Source: Ustilago trichophora
Lineage: Eukaryota; Basidiomycota; Ustilaginomycetes; Ustilaginales; Ustilaginaceae
Direction of reading: 5' to 3'
NCBI GenBank assembly: GCA_900323505.1
Contig: OOIN01000034.1
Location: forward strand, 62,001 to 126,000
DNA length: 64,000 nucleotides
Part shown: piece after piece, positions 55,949-64,000 of the stretch
Layout: every line of letters starts with the position of its first letter
Position numbering within the stretch: the first letter of the stretch is position 1
Notes under the pieces: model-generated
Told to the model about the DNA's origin: nothing
What the model saw: only the letters and a program-made list of their open reading frames with translations
Databases searched by the model: none
Position numbers and translations under genes: made by a program

Positions 55949-58345
55949 ATGAGCTGCTGGGCATCCTCAGCCGCCACATCGGTGCGTGCTTCTGCACCGA
56001 GGCTTTTGCGCACACGCTCTGCCACCGCTACTCTTCCAGCACACTTGCTCGCCGCTCGACCTGCGACATCCAACTCGACAGCTTCTAGGTCGCTCTTCAC
56101 CTCAGCTTCTCGTTTCAACGCCACCGCCGTTGCTGGTGGCAAGACTGTCTCGGGTCAGGATATTTCTCTTGCACTAGACGAACATGGTCAAATTCCGGCA
56201 TCGCCCTATTCGCCCTTGCCACTCGCCGGCACTTCCCCCTCATACAAGGTCCACCTCATTGTCCATCCTTATGACACCGCTCGACCTACTGACACTTGGC
56301 CATCGCATCTCGAATCCGTTTCTCCTTTCCTCTCTGAGCTCGAGAGCCGAGCAAAGAAAGGCGGCAGCTTGGAGGGCTACGGCATCTCGTTCTCTGCTGG
56401 CGACGCTCGTCTCTCCTCATCTTGCAGCGTCAAGCCATGGGATCCGACGACATCGCGCATGATGCGTGCCGTACCCAACTCTGCTCAGGAGGAGGAAAAG
56501 TATCTCGTCTACGCCTATACTACCAACGGCACCATGGCTAAAGTCGGTCCTGTCTCACTGGCCACTCTTGACACCGGCTCTTCTTTCCGCACACGCATCG
56601 ACGAGGCCCTTGCTTCTGCGCGACCTCAGACCGCTCGTGCCAACGAGAGCGACGAGACCCATGTCTATGTCTGCACTCACGGCGCACGCGACTGCCGCTG
56701 CGGTGTTGCCGGAACAGCGGTCTACCAAGCGCTTCGCGATGAGGTTCGCTCGCACGAGGCTTCCGCAATCAAGGCAGGCAAGGACGCACCCAAGAAGGTC
56801 AAAGTGTATCCAGTCAGCCACGTCGGTGGCCACGCATGGGCAGCAAACGCGCTCGTATATCCCCATGGTGATTGGTACGGCAATCTCAGGGTCACTGATT
56901 CGAAGCTGGTGCTTCGAGCCGCACTTAGCCCGGCTAGCTCGGTGCACGATCTTGAGGATATGCGCGAGAGGCTCGTCCACTGGCCCAGATGGAGAGGCAG
57001 GTTAGGGTTGAGCAAGGCAGCTCAGCGCGACCACTATGCTGAGTGGGGACCACCTACTATCAACGCCGCTCACATCACACCGAGGAGTCGTGGTATTGCC
57101 ACCTCTTCCTCTGCGTCTCGTCCCAGCGTCGCCACCCTTTCTGCTTCCTCTTCGTCATTCGCCTCTGGAGCAAGTGTAAGGACTTACGCCACTGACGCCG
57201 CGGACAAGCAGTCCACCTCTGCTGCCAAGAAGCCTTCGGCGCGAATGACCGCTTTCCGCGAGAAGCTCGCCGCCGACCTTTCCATCGACGACTTTGCCGC
57301 CGGCGATCCTACCTCGACCATCCTCTCCCCCAACCCTTCCTCCTCTGGCCGAGTCCAGATGGGTCGCGTAGGCGAGCGCCGTCTCCCCTCTCACCTCAAA
57401 ACCAAGATCCCTACCGGTGCCAATTACACCCGAATCAAATCCGACCTGCGTGGTCTTGGCCTTTCCACCGTCTGCGAAGAAGCCCGTTGCCCCAACATTG
57501 GTGAATGCTGGGGTGGCTCAGGCGGAAAGGACACCGCCACGGCCACCATCATGATTATGGGTGACACCTGTACTCGCGGTTGTCGCTTCTGCGCCGTAAA
57601 GACCTCCCGTGCACCTGCCCCCTTGGACCCGCACGAACCGGAAAACACTGCCGAAGCCATCTCTCGCTGGGGTCTCGGTTATATTGTCCTCACTTCTGTC
57701 GACCGTGACGACATTGCCGATGGCGGCGCCTCCCACATTGCCTCCACCATCAGCAAGATCAAGTTCAAATCTCCCAAGATCCTCGTCGAAGCCCTCGTGC
57801 CCGATTTTTCTGGCGACCAAGACTGCATCTCGACCGTGGTTTCATCCGGCTTGGACGTCTTTGCACACAACGTGGAGACAGTAGAGCGCACTACACCTTC
57901 GGTTCGTGATCGTCGGGCCAAGTACCGTCAATCTCTCTCCGTCCTGTCGCACGCCAAATCGTTACGACCAGATCTGATCACAAAGACGTCGATCATGCTC
58001 GGATGTGGAGAAATGGACGCCGAAGTCGACCAAACCCTCCAAGATTTGCGAGAGGCCAAAGTCGACGTGGTCACCTTTGGACAGTACATGAGACCTACAA
58101 AGAGACATATGAAGGTGGAAGAATACGTTAGTCCTGAAAAGTTCCAACACTGGCAAAAGAGGGCGGAAGAGTTGGGATTCCTGTACGTTGCATCAGGTCC
58201 TTTGGTGAGGAGCAGTTACAAGGCTGGTGAATTTTTCATCAAAAACGTGTTGGAGCAGAGGAAGAAGCAGCCAGATGTTGGTGCGACCGAGACGACATTA
58301 GGTGGGAATGAGAACAAGGTTGTTGAAAGCACTAGCTCTGCTTGA
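55949..58345 (+). CDS. LIP5: Fusion: Apd1/Aim32-like thioredoxin-fold [2Fe-2S] domain + lipoyl synthase
   Basis: 798 residues in one open frame from the ATG at 55949. Residues 1-65 form a strong mitochondrial presequence (many Arg, Ser, Ala; no acidic residues). About 90-370 is a sucrase/ferredoxin-like (Apd1/Aim32) domain: Cys242 and Cys251 in [11 protein letters not shown], then His291 and His295 in [20 protein letters not shown]. The 9- and 4-residue spacings equal those of the Cys2His2 [2Fe-2S] site of Apd1. A second presequence-like stretch follows (about 375-414, ending RTYA|T). The rest is complete lipoyl synthase: auxiliary-cluster cysteines 509, 514 and 520 ([12 protein letters not shown]), radical-SAM cysteines 541, 545 and 548 (CTRGCRFC) and the terminal Arg-Ser-Ser-Tyr that binds the auxiliary cluster. 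Lipoyl synthase inserts two sulfurs into octanoyl groups on matrix enzymes. Two adjacent transcripts remain possible, but there is no ATG or stop at the junction. Confidence 0.9.
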   Translation: MSCWASSAATSVRASAPRLLRTRSATATLPAHLLAARPATSNSTASRSLFTSASRFNATAVAGGKTVSGQDISLALDEHGQIPASPYSPLPLAGTSPSYKVHLIVHPYDTARPTDTWPSHLESVSPFLSELESRAKKGGSLEGYGISFSAGDARLSSSCSVKPWDPTTSRMMRAVPNSAQEEEKYLVYAYTTNGTMAKVGPVSLATLDTGSSFRTRIDEALASARPQTARANESDETHVYVCTHGARDCRCGVAGTAVYQALRDEVRSHEASAIKAGKDAPKKVKVYPVSHVGGHAWAANALVYPHGDWYGNLRVTDSKLVLRAALSPASSVHDLEDMRERLVHWPRWRGRLGLSKAAQRDHYAEWGPPTINAAHITPRSRGIATSSSASRPSVATLSASSSSFASGASVRTYATDAADKQSTSAAKKPSARMTAFREKLAADLSIDDFAAGDPTSTILSPNPSSSGRVQMGRVGERRLPSHLKTKIPTGANYTRIKSDLRGLGLSTVCEEARCPNIGECWGGSGGKDTATATIMIMGDTCTRGCRFCAVKTSRAPAPLDPHEPENTAEAISRWGLGYIVLTSVDRDDIADGGASHIASTISKIKFKSPKILVEALVPDFSGDQDCISTVVSSGLDVFAHNVETVERTTPSVRDRRAKYRQSLSVLSHAKSLRPDLITKTSIMLGCGEMDAEVDQTLQDLREAKVDVVTFGQYMRPTKRHMKVEEYVSPEKFQHWQKRAEELGFLYVASGPLVRSSYKAGEFFIKNVLEQRKKQPDVGATETTLGGNENKVVESTSSA

Positions 58346-58377
58346 AAAGGAAAAGCTGCTTTTTATTTTAGATTATA

Positions 58378-59172
58378 CAGTCGCGTCCAATACTGCCCCG
58401 TATCTGACCAAATTTGAGTTGCAAATTCTGAAAATTTCCAACAGCACAGCACACAATTAGCTCTGAAACACCACATCACACAAGAATGATCACCACCTTA
58501 ATGTCAATATTTTACTAGCTCATATCTAAAACCTGGATGTGATAGATGCTATCCATAGCTACAACTTACTCACCAACAGAAAAAATAGTTTGGTCTTAGT
58601 TATTGTGCTGTAGCAGAATTGGCTCTCTTTTTTTGGAAATCTGAGTCCAAAATTTGCGCATTTGTGCACTTTATCAGTCTCTGGAATTTTCAATTCGAAA
58701 ATTTGAAGATACCCTTCCTTATACTGCCTTTTTCTCCTCAATGTCAGCAGACACTTGCCTATATGTTGGTGAGAAAGTTGTAGCTATACATACCAGCTAC
58801 GCACACCATGATTGGTGCAAGTGAGCAGCAACATTGATCATAGTGTGATTTCCATTCTTGTGAAGGGGGGTGTTTTTTCGCAATACTGCGCTGTACAGTT
58901 GAATTTCACAAAATTTTTGACCCCAATTTAAGGCTATCTTGATGCTGTTCCCGTTCAATAACCAAGACTGAACTATTTTTTTTGTTGGTGAGGAAGTTGT
59001 AGCTATGGATAGCATCTATCACATCCAGGTTTTAGATATGAGCTAGGAAAATATCGACATTATGGTGGTGATCATTCTTGTGAGGAGGCTTAGATTTGTA
59101 AAAATGACTGGTGTGGAGCCTCATTGATATTCAGCTCAGAACAAAATTATGGGACAGTTTTGGACGCGACTG
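58378..59172. mobile_element. TA-flanked palindromic MITE, 795 bp
   Basis: Terminal inverted repeat CAGTCGCGTCCAATACTGCC at the left is matched by CAGTCGCGTCCAAAACTGTC read inward from 59172; TA lies directly outside each end (58376-58377, 59173-59174). Beyond the tips, a subterminal block of about 120 bp (left about 58480-58605, right about 58956-59080) is repeated in inverse orientation at roughly 90 % identity, so each half can fold on the other. A third, diverged copy of the block starts near 58763 inside the centre. No transposase frame exists. The type is Tc1/mariner or pogo, non-autonomous. Confidence 0.88.
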
Positions 59173-59361
59173 TACTGTAAGAATACCATTTCTTTTTTGC
59201 GCAAACACTCTTCTGGACGGGACAAGAAAGTGAACAGATACCCACTACTCTTTTGAATCTTTAATACCGTTCCGTTCAACTTTGATACCACACATTTGAG
59301 TGGTGATGTGACAAGCTACATGCAACCTAAAGTGATACAGTACAGTACGTCCAGCACACGG

Positions 59362-59410
59362 TTTTTTTTTTGTTTTTTGTTTTTTGTTTTTTGTTTTTTT
59401 TTTTTTTTTT
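59362..59410. repeat. T-rich tract with TTTTTTG period
   Basis: 49 bases of T interrupted by G about every seven bases; in the sense of the minus-strand gene it is an A tract starting 12 nt after the stop codon. Confidence 0.9.
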
Positions 59411-59422
59411 GGCAACAGAATT

Positions 59423-60991
59423 CTAACCCCAAACCCTCGAATCATAAAGTAAACCATCACCACCAAGACTCGAACTGGAATGTGAAGGTAAAGAAACCAA
59501 ATCTTCCGACTGAACCGAGTTCATCCCGCCTTCGCCTTCTGGATTGTGTGCAAAGGATAGAGGTGGTGAAATGTCTTCAAACTGCTCTTGAAATGTGAAT
59601 GTGGAGGAGGGGGTTTGGTTGTTTCTGCTCGACGTTTGGGAGGAGGAGGAAGAAGGGTTGATGTAAGATAGAATCATTCCTGATTGGCTATTGTTATCTT
59701 CAATATGGGAAATTTGGGAGATGGTGCACCAGGATTCCCATTCGAAGGCTAGGCTTGTTCTTAACGCCTTCCTCACTTGACCTGGCTCTTTGCCAACGAT
59801 CTTGATGGTCCACATGGCAGGATCGCTAAACAGATCCATCTCGTCCTCGTGTTCGCCTTTAAGCAGTCCTGAGTCCCACAATACGCGAAGTAGGGCTTTG
59901 GCACGCAGATATCGTCTGTGCTCATACTCTAGTGCTGTGTTGGCATCTAGCAGAAAAGCTTCGTCAAACAGCCGTGGGCCCAAGGAGTTGGGAGGTGGGG
60001 TTGGGTCCCGACCGCCAAGAGCGACGAAAAGCGGGTCGACGAGACGGATGCTGATCACCGTATCGCATGTAGAAGGGGAGGTGAGCGGCAGCTGGGGGAA
60101 TTGAAAGTATTCCGAGAGGTCGTTGGTGTTGAGGTCTGACTTGATGCTCTCCTCTACGATTGAGGTAGAGGACTGCTGCTGCTGCTGGGGGCGCTTGGCA
60201 GAGGTAGCAAATTCGAAGGCATTGAGTGGAAGTTTGGCCGAGGTGAAAGTAGCACCTGTCCTTCTGGCACCAGCAGCACGCATCATCCTGCGAGGAGTCA
60301 TAGGCTTGCGACTGGCCAACTTGGCCTTCTCCTCAACCTCATCTCCGGCAAGCCTCAGCGCAAGCGGAGCATTAACAATCAGATTGTCAAACACCCTCGC
60401 TCCTCCACTGGAGAACTTTCTTGTGCTCTGCAGACCCAATCCGCCCCTCAGAGGCGACAGAGCCAATTGTCCTGCTGCTGGACGAGGGCCGAAACCGCTC
60501 AGTGCACCCCTCGAAAAGGCGACTGTGGGGTGAGTGAGTCGGGCGTAGGCGGCACGTGTGGTAGCTGTAGCTGTTCTTGAAGCAGTGCTCTTGAATGTCT
60601 CAATTGCGCCTTTGAGCAGCGGCGATCGGATGCTCGATGTGGCAAGCTTGATGGTCTTGAAGATGGGACGCGGGGAGAGCGTGGTGTGGTATTTGGCCAG
60701 GGTAAAGCGGACCGCTCGAGCAGTGCAAACGAGCAAGCGCTTCAGGACAGCTGCAAGGGTGGTGCTACTGCGAACAGATGCGGAGGCTTGGGTGCCAAAG
60801 TGTCGCCTGGAGACAGCACGAATGCCATTCTGAGTGTTGAGGTGGGAGATGGATGTAGCGGTGTAGAGGCCAGAGTGTCCTCGGATAAGTGAACGTGTGG
60901 GGGTGATGGAGATAGAGGGTCGAGGACGGGTCCGTATCTGCCCCGCTATGCGAAGGAGTGCCCTCAAGCGGCCTGGTTTTGGCCTTAACAT
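59423..60991 (-). CDS. Orphan protein with mitochondrial-type N-terminus (522 aa)
   Basis: Starts at the ATG at 60991; the frame opens six codons earlier only with GTG. The first ~190 residues are rich in Arg, Ser, Thr and Ala and nearly free of acidic residues (MLRPKPGRLRALLRIAGQIR), as in matrix-targeted or inner-membrane proteins. A block at about 308-421 looks folded and conserved: DTVISIRLVDPLFVALGG, LFDEAFLLDANTALEYEHRRYLRAKALLRVLWDSGLL, then SDPAMWTIKIVGKEPGQVRKALR. The tail is Ser/Gln-rich and disordered. A short poly-Gln run precedes the conserved block. I recognise no named domain or catalytic motif. It is divergent from the dynein light chain gene with 337 bp between starts. Confidence 0.75.
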   Translation of the reverse strand: MLRPKPGRLRALLRIAGQIRTRPRPSISITPTRSLIRGHSGLYTATSISHLNTQNGIRAVSRRHFGTQASASVRSSTTLAAVLKRLLVCTARAVRFTLAKYHTTLSPRPIFKTIKLATSSIRSPLLKGAIETFKSTASRTATATTRAAYARLTHPTVAFSRGALSGFGPRPAAGQLALSPLRGGLGLQSTRKFSSGGARVFDNLIVNAPLALRLAGDEVEEKAKLASRKPMTPRRMMRAAGARRTGATFTSAKLPLNAFEFATSAKRPQQQQQSSTSIVEESIKSDLNTNDLSEYFQFPQLPLTSPSTCDTVISIRLVDPLFVALGGRDPTPPPNSLGPRLFDEAFLLDANTALEYEHRRYLRAKALLRVLWDSGLLKGEHEDEMDLFSDPAMWTIKIVGKEPGQVRKALRTSLAFEWESWCTISQISHIEDNNSQSGMILSYINPSSSSSQTSSRNNQTPSSTFTFQEQFEDISPPLSFAHNPEGEGGMNSVQSEDLVSLPSHSSSSLGGDGLLYDSRVWG

Positions 60992-61328
60992 TGTCGTAAG
61001 AGGCCACACTCAGTTGCTTGTCGATGATGGTTGTGATGGTGATAAGGAGTGCGACAAGCGGTGCAGAGTGTTGGGTGGCGAACGCTGAAACGCAGTCAGG
61101 GTCCTGCAGCTGTGCATTCCACCTGCATCCTGCCAATTCCTTTTCTTCTCTTTTCGTACGAAAAATACAACGCGTCTCTTGAGCTGAGCCGCTTGTCAGG
61201 TTGTTCGGCCACTTAGCGCGGAGAAAGCTTCTCAAAAGTGTTGGTCTCGATCTTTGCCGCCCTTTCCTCCCCCAATCACCATCCTCATCTCCACCTCCTT
61301 TACCACTTTTCCATACCTGCTTTAAAAC
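60992..61328. promoter_or_regulatory. Divergent promoter: orphan gene and dynein light chain
   Basis: 337-bp interval between two start codons on opposite strands. It must hold both promoters; no specific factor site is asserted. The plus-strand leader near 61260-61315 is CT-rich. Confidence 0.55.
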
Positions 61329-61758
61329 ATGTCAAGCGAAGCACTCACCTCGCCTCCCGAGGTAGACTCTGGAGACGCCCCCACTACCACTTCTAGCAAC
61401 GTCCGCAGCCTCAAACCCGTTATCAAAAATGTCGACATGTCTTCCGAAATGCAGTCGGAAACCATCGAAATCGCCTACGACGCACTCGAGAAGTTCACCG
61501 TTGAAAAGGACATGGCAGGCCACGTCAAACGTACCATGGATCAAAAGTTTGGCCCAACCTGGCACGCAGTTGTAGGCCAGAGATACGGTAGCTACGTCAC
61601 GCATGAGACTAAGCACTTTATCTACTTTTGTAAGTTGAACCCCACAAATACAAGAGGGAGAAGCATAGAGAACAGAAAGAATGCTGCTGACATTGATTTT
61701 CATTTGATCTTGTGATGCAGACCTCGGTCAAATGGCATTCCTCCTTTGGCGAGCGTAA
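61329..61758 (+). CDS. Dynein light chain LC8 (DYNLL type), two exons
   Basis: Exons 61329-61629 and 61721-61758 encode 112 residues. The intron (91 nt) has donor TTTT|GTAAGTTG and acceptor TGATGCAG|ACC; splicing yields the family ending [16 protein letters not shown], while read-through breaks homology. The core is typical LC8: [19 protein letters not shown], then [50 protein letters not shown]8 is a homodimeric hub that clamps short linear motifs in dynein intermediate chain, nucleoporins and other partners; in smut fungi dynein drives long-distance endosome and nuclear movement. The N-terminal 27 residues are an extra Ser/Thr/Pro-rich extension compared with the 89-residue animal proteins, and a shorter start at Met37 would remove part of the first strand. 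Confidence 0.95.
61630..61720 (+). other. Intron of the dynein light chain gene (91 nt)
   Basis: GTAAGTTG donor, TGATGCAG acceptor; splits a Tyr codon after its first base. Confidence 0.92.
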
Positions 61759-62095
61759 AGGGCGCGCAAAAGTGTCATCGTAGTTTCGCAGGTTTCCCCC
61801 TTTGGTCAGATAGTAATGCTTTAGCAATCTTTTCTTCAAACACAGCATGGTGATTGTGCAGTTGCTCTCCGCCGGAGCAACCTTCCCGAGCTTCTTTTCC
61901 CGAGCTTCTCAAGATCGAGCGTAGAATCGACGCCGTTGAATCCCAACAGAAACATGGCGACTACGATTCTTACTGAGGCGGGTCAGACAAACAAAGCAAC
62001 ACAACACACTTTCGAGCGAGGTGCGGAGGAGAAGTCGACAGTTGTGTTCCCAAGAAGGGGTAATGTGATTGAGTAAGCGGTTATGCAGACAAGTG
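61759..62095. other. Convergent 3' flanks of dynein light chain and the DnaJC28-domain gene
   Basis: 337 bp without a supported gene or repeat. Confidence 0.55.
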
Positions 62096-64000
62096 TTAGG
62101 CGCGAATGCGCTCCCTTGCCCATTTCAAACTCTTCTGAATCGCCTCTATCAGTCCAAAGTTCTGCACCGCTTGATCCTTAACCATTCCCTCTTTTCCTCC
62201 TTCCTTACCAGCTTCACCGCACCCACTGTCTCCTTTGGAATCAACAGCACTACCCCACCATCCATCCAGCAGCCCCTTCTCTTTCGCCTCGGATCCTCCT
62301 GAATGGGATTTAGGCTTGACCTCCCTCCCCCACATATCGTAGCTCACCAGACCTCCCAAAGTGTCCTTCGCCAGGCCATCATCCCAACCGTCCACTCTTT
62401 CTCCGGTTCCTCCTTCTCTCTTTTGCACCAAAATAGTCGAGATCTCCCGAACCAACCGCGGCAGAGCCCTCGTATACATTGCACCTAATTCTACGTCCAA
62501 TACCATCAACCCCTTCCGCGCAGTGAAGGGAGCCAAATGATTATGTTTGCGGATGAGATCGTTGAGACGTTTGAGTTCGAGTGTGTGATAGGCTCGTTCT
62601 CGTTCTTCCCATTCTGCATCTCTATATCGTGTTGCTACGTCGATCAGTTTCTGCTCGCCGGGGGTCCTTGCTGCCGGAATTTCGAGTACAAGTTTCGCCT
62701 CGGCTCCCTTCTCCCCCGGTGCTATGGTCGGATCCATCTCCCCTCCTTCTATCGCATTAGCGCCAGAGCTACTCGGCAGAGGCAGCGGCTCCAACCCCTC
62801 ACTGAGCGTCCCACTAGTAGTGATCATCCGACTAGCCCGCCTCACCCATCCATCAACCACTCTCCCCCTCCAACTCCCCAACTCGCTTTCCAATTCCATG
62901 TTCAACTCTACCCAAGGCGGCGCCGCACCCTGTCTCTTGACAATTCTATTCATAAAGTACTCTTCTCTTGCTAGGAAAGGATTTTTCTCCTCCATGTCTC
63001 GCCGGATTGGCTTTCCGCGTAACTTGTTCTCTTTAAAGAGGCCGGAATCGAGTGCAGCCTTGATGCGTTTTTCGATGACGGAATCCCAGCCCTGTGCATG
63101 GCCAAGTTGAAGTTGAAGGTTTTCGGTGGTGTTGGATAATTCGTCGCCCTTGACTTCTTCCGAAGAGGGGGAAGAGGAGGAGGGGCGAGATAGTTGATAG
63201 TCGAGAACGGAATCTCGTGCACGTAATAGCTTTCCGCGGCGTTCGGCAGTCTTGATCCCTTGTCGCAGCTGTGTCATTGCCTTTGGGTTGTCCAAGGGGA
63301 GAGCAGAGACGTTGACACCTGCCGCTTTGAGCTTACTCCTCAACTCGCTACTAGCTCCACCTTTCCCCACCATACCGCTGCTCGAAGACTTCAGGAACTG
63401 CCCATAGTACACACTAGGGGCATCTTCCGCCGCTCCACTCCCCAACAGATGGGCAGGCCGGACATAAACCGCCCTCCACGGCTTCTGATCTGGCGTCTTG
63501 GGCAGCTTTCTCCCGTCCTCATGCTGCCCTTCTCCGACCGCTGGTTCTACGAACAATTTGCTCCCTTCGTCCAGACTCGAGGCGATGGCACCGGGGGCGG
63601 AAGGTGTTTGGATGCCAGCCCGAATCTTTTCATCCGCAGGATCCTTGCTTTCATCTCCCAATCGGATGCGCAAGGGCTTGTACTTGTCCATGACCATCCG
63701 AAGAACTGTGTCTTGGACACGTTCTTCGCCTGTCCATATTGGGTCGTTGGGATCTTGTGTCCGAGATTGAGCATTTAAGGCTGCTTCTTCTTCCGCTTCT
63801 TGTTGAAGAGCTTCGGCGAGGAGTTTGTCTGCTCCGGTGAGCCCGCTATTGCTCTGCCCTTGCCCGGCCGGATCTGCAGGCCGATTGGAATTGGACGTGG
63901 CGGTGGTGGTCGAGAGAAGTCGAGCAGAACGTAATCGCGATGTTGATGCGATGCTTCGCGAGGCGGGAAAGTGTGGTATGAATCTCGTTCTTGATGCTTT
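62096..64000 (-). CDS. Mitochondrial DnaJC28-domain (DUF1992) protein, partial at right edge
   Basis: The frame is open from the window edge to the stop at 62096, 634 codons, with no ATG before 63697; the start codon therefore lies outside the window. The visible N-terminal part reads like a matrix presequence (ASRTRFIPHFPASRSIASTS, then RLRSARLLSTTT, no acidic residues). The diagnostic block, about residues 330-390 of the visible part, is WDSVIEKRIKAALDSGLF, then GKPIRRD, NPFLAREEYFMNRIVKRQG and PPWVELNMELESELGSWR, i.e. the DnaJ-homologue subfamily C member 28 conserved domain. No J domain with HPD is present in the window, as in many bacterial and fungal members. Its function is not firmly known; a role in mitochondrial protein or RNA handling has been suggested for the family. 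The C-terminal ~60 residues are Gly/Lys-rich. Confidence 0.88.
   Translation of the reverse strand, partial: KASRTRFIPHFPASRSIASTSRLRSARLLSTTTATSNSNRPADPAGQGQSNSGLTGADKLLAEALQQEAEEEAALNAQSRTQDPNDPIWTGEERVQDTVLRMVMDKYKPLRIRLGDESKDPADEKIRAGIQTPSAPGAIASSLDEGSKLFVEPAVGEGQHEDGRKLPKTPDQKPWRAVYVRPAHLLGSGAAEDAPSVYYGQFLKSSSSGMVGKGGASSELRSKLKAAGVNVSALPLDNPKAMTQLRQGIKTAERRGKLLRARDSVLDYQLSRPSSSSPSSEEVKGDELSNTTENLQLQLGHAQGWDSVIEKRIKAALDSGLFKENKLRGKPIRRDMEEKNPFLAREEYFMNRIVKRQGAAPPWVELNMELESELGSWRGRVVDGWVRRASRMITTSGTLSEGLEPLPLPSSSGANAIEGGEMDPTIAPGEKGAEAKLVLEIPAARTPGEQKLIDVATRYRDAEWEERERAYHTLELKRLNDLIRKHNHLAPFTARKGLMVLDVELGAMYTRALPRLVREISTILVQKREGGTGERVDGWDDGLAKDTLGGLVSYDMWGREVKPKSHSGGSEAKEKGLLDGWWGSAVDSKGDSGCGEAGKEGGKEGMVKDQAVQNFGLIEAIQKSLKWARERIRA

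Larger units (their letters stand above)
58346..59422. other. Spacer almost filled by a MITE and a T-rich tract
   Basis: Convergent 3' flanks of the lipoyl synthase fusion and the 522-residue protein gene. The mobile element and the T-rich tract are listed separately; nothing else is seen except CAGTACAGTACG at 59337. Confidence 0.75.

Noticed and set aside
1..64000. CRISPR arrays, bacterial promoters, terminators or prophage features
   Set aside because: The sequence is a fungal nuclear region; no spaced direct repeats or bacterial gene order are present.
1..64000. tRNA, 5S rRNA or snRNA genes
   Set aside because: I looked for paired A/B-box spacing and cloverleaf-compatible stems in the spacers by eye and found none; a tRNAscan/Infernal run could still reveal one.

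Overview
The window looks like nuclear DNA of a basidiomycete fungus, most likely a smut-type member of the Ustilaginomycotina (Ustilago/Sporisorium/Pseudozyma relatives). The inference rests on long, mostly intron-free reading frames with Ser/Ala/Pro-rich disordered tails, short GTAAGT...AG introns in only a few genes, pyrimidine-rich leaders with CT or TCT microsatellites, and conserved eukaryotic housekeeping proteins. I cannot name the species from sequence alone.

Layout. 1-5.2 kb: a secreted CE1-type esterase cut by the left edge, a membrane-anchored glycosyltransferase-like protein, and a repeat-rich spacer. 5.2-17.8 kb: a 2038-residue protein kinase, a 3.1-kb spacer with a 528-bp TA-flanked MITE, and the replicative ATP-dependent DNA ligase. 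18-28 kb: an Ind1-type mitochondrial P-loop ATPase, a DapA-family aldolase, a hotdog thioesterase ending in Ser-Arg-Met, and the DEAH helicase Dhr1/Ecm16. 28-37 kb: a coiled-coil Gln-rich protein, ribosomal protein eS19 (three exons), a TANGO2/NRDE protein and RNA polymerase III subunit Rpc11 (three exons). 37-51 kb: glycerol kinase, Cia1, the Yta7/Abo1/ATAD2-type AAA protein, and a CRAL-TRIO plus RhoGAP protein. 51-64 kb: an MFS transporter, U2 snRNP A', an Aim32/Apd1-like thioredoxin-fold ferredoxin fused to lipoyl synthase, a 795-bp palindromic MITE, a mitochondrial-looking orphan, dynein light chain (two exons), and a DnaJC28-domain protein cut by the right edge.

Most genes are unlinked housekeeping functions and there is no operon logic. 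Three of them (Ind1-like, Cia1, lipoyl synthase fusion) belong to iron-sulfur biology. The most unusual item is the lipoyl synthase: one uninterrupted frame joins a complete Cys2His2 [2Fe-2S] Apd1/Aim32-type domain to a complete lipoyl synthase, with a presequence-like stretch preserved at the junction. Second is the Ind1 homologue, whose usual CxxC cluster site reads Ser-Pro-Asp-Thr. Start codons were re-chosen as ATG throughout, because several open frames begin only with GTG or TTG.
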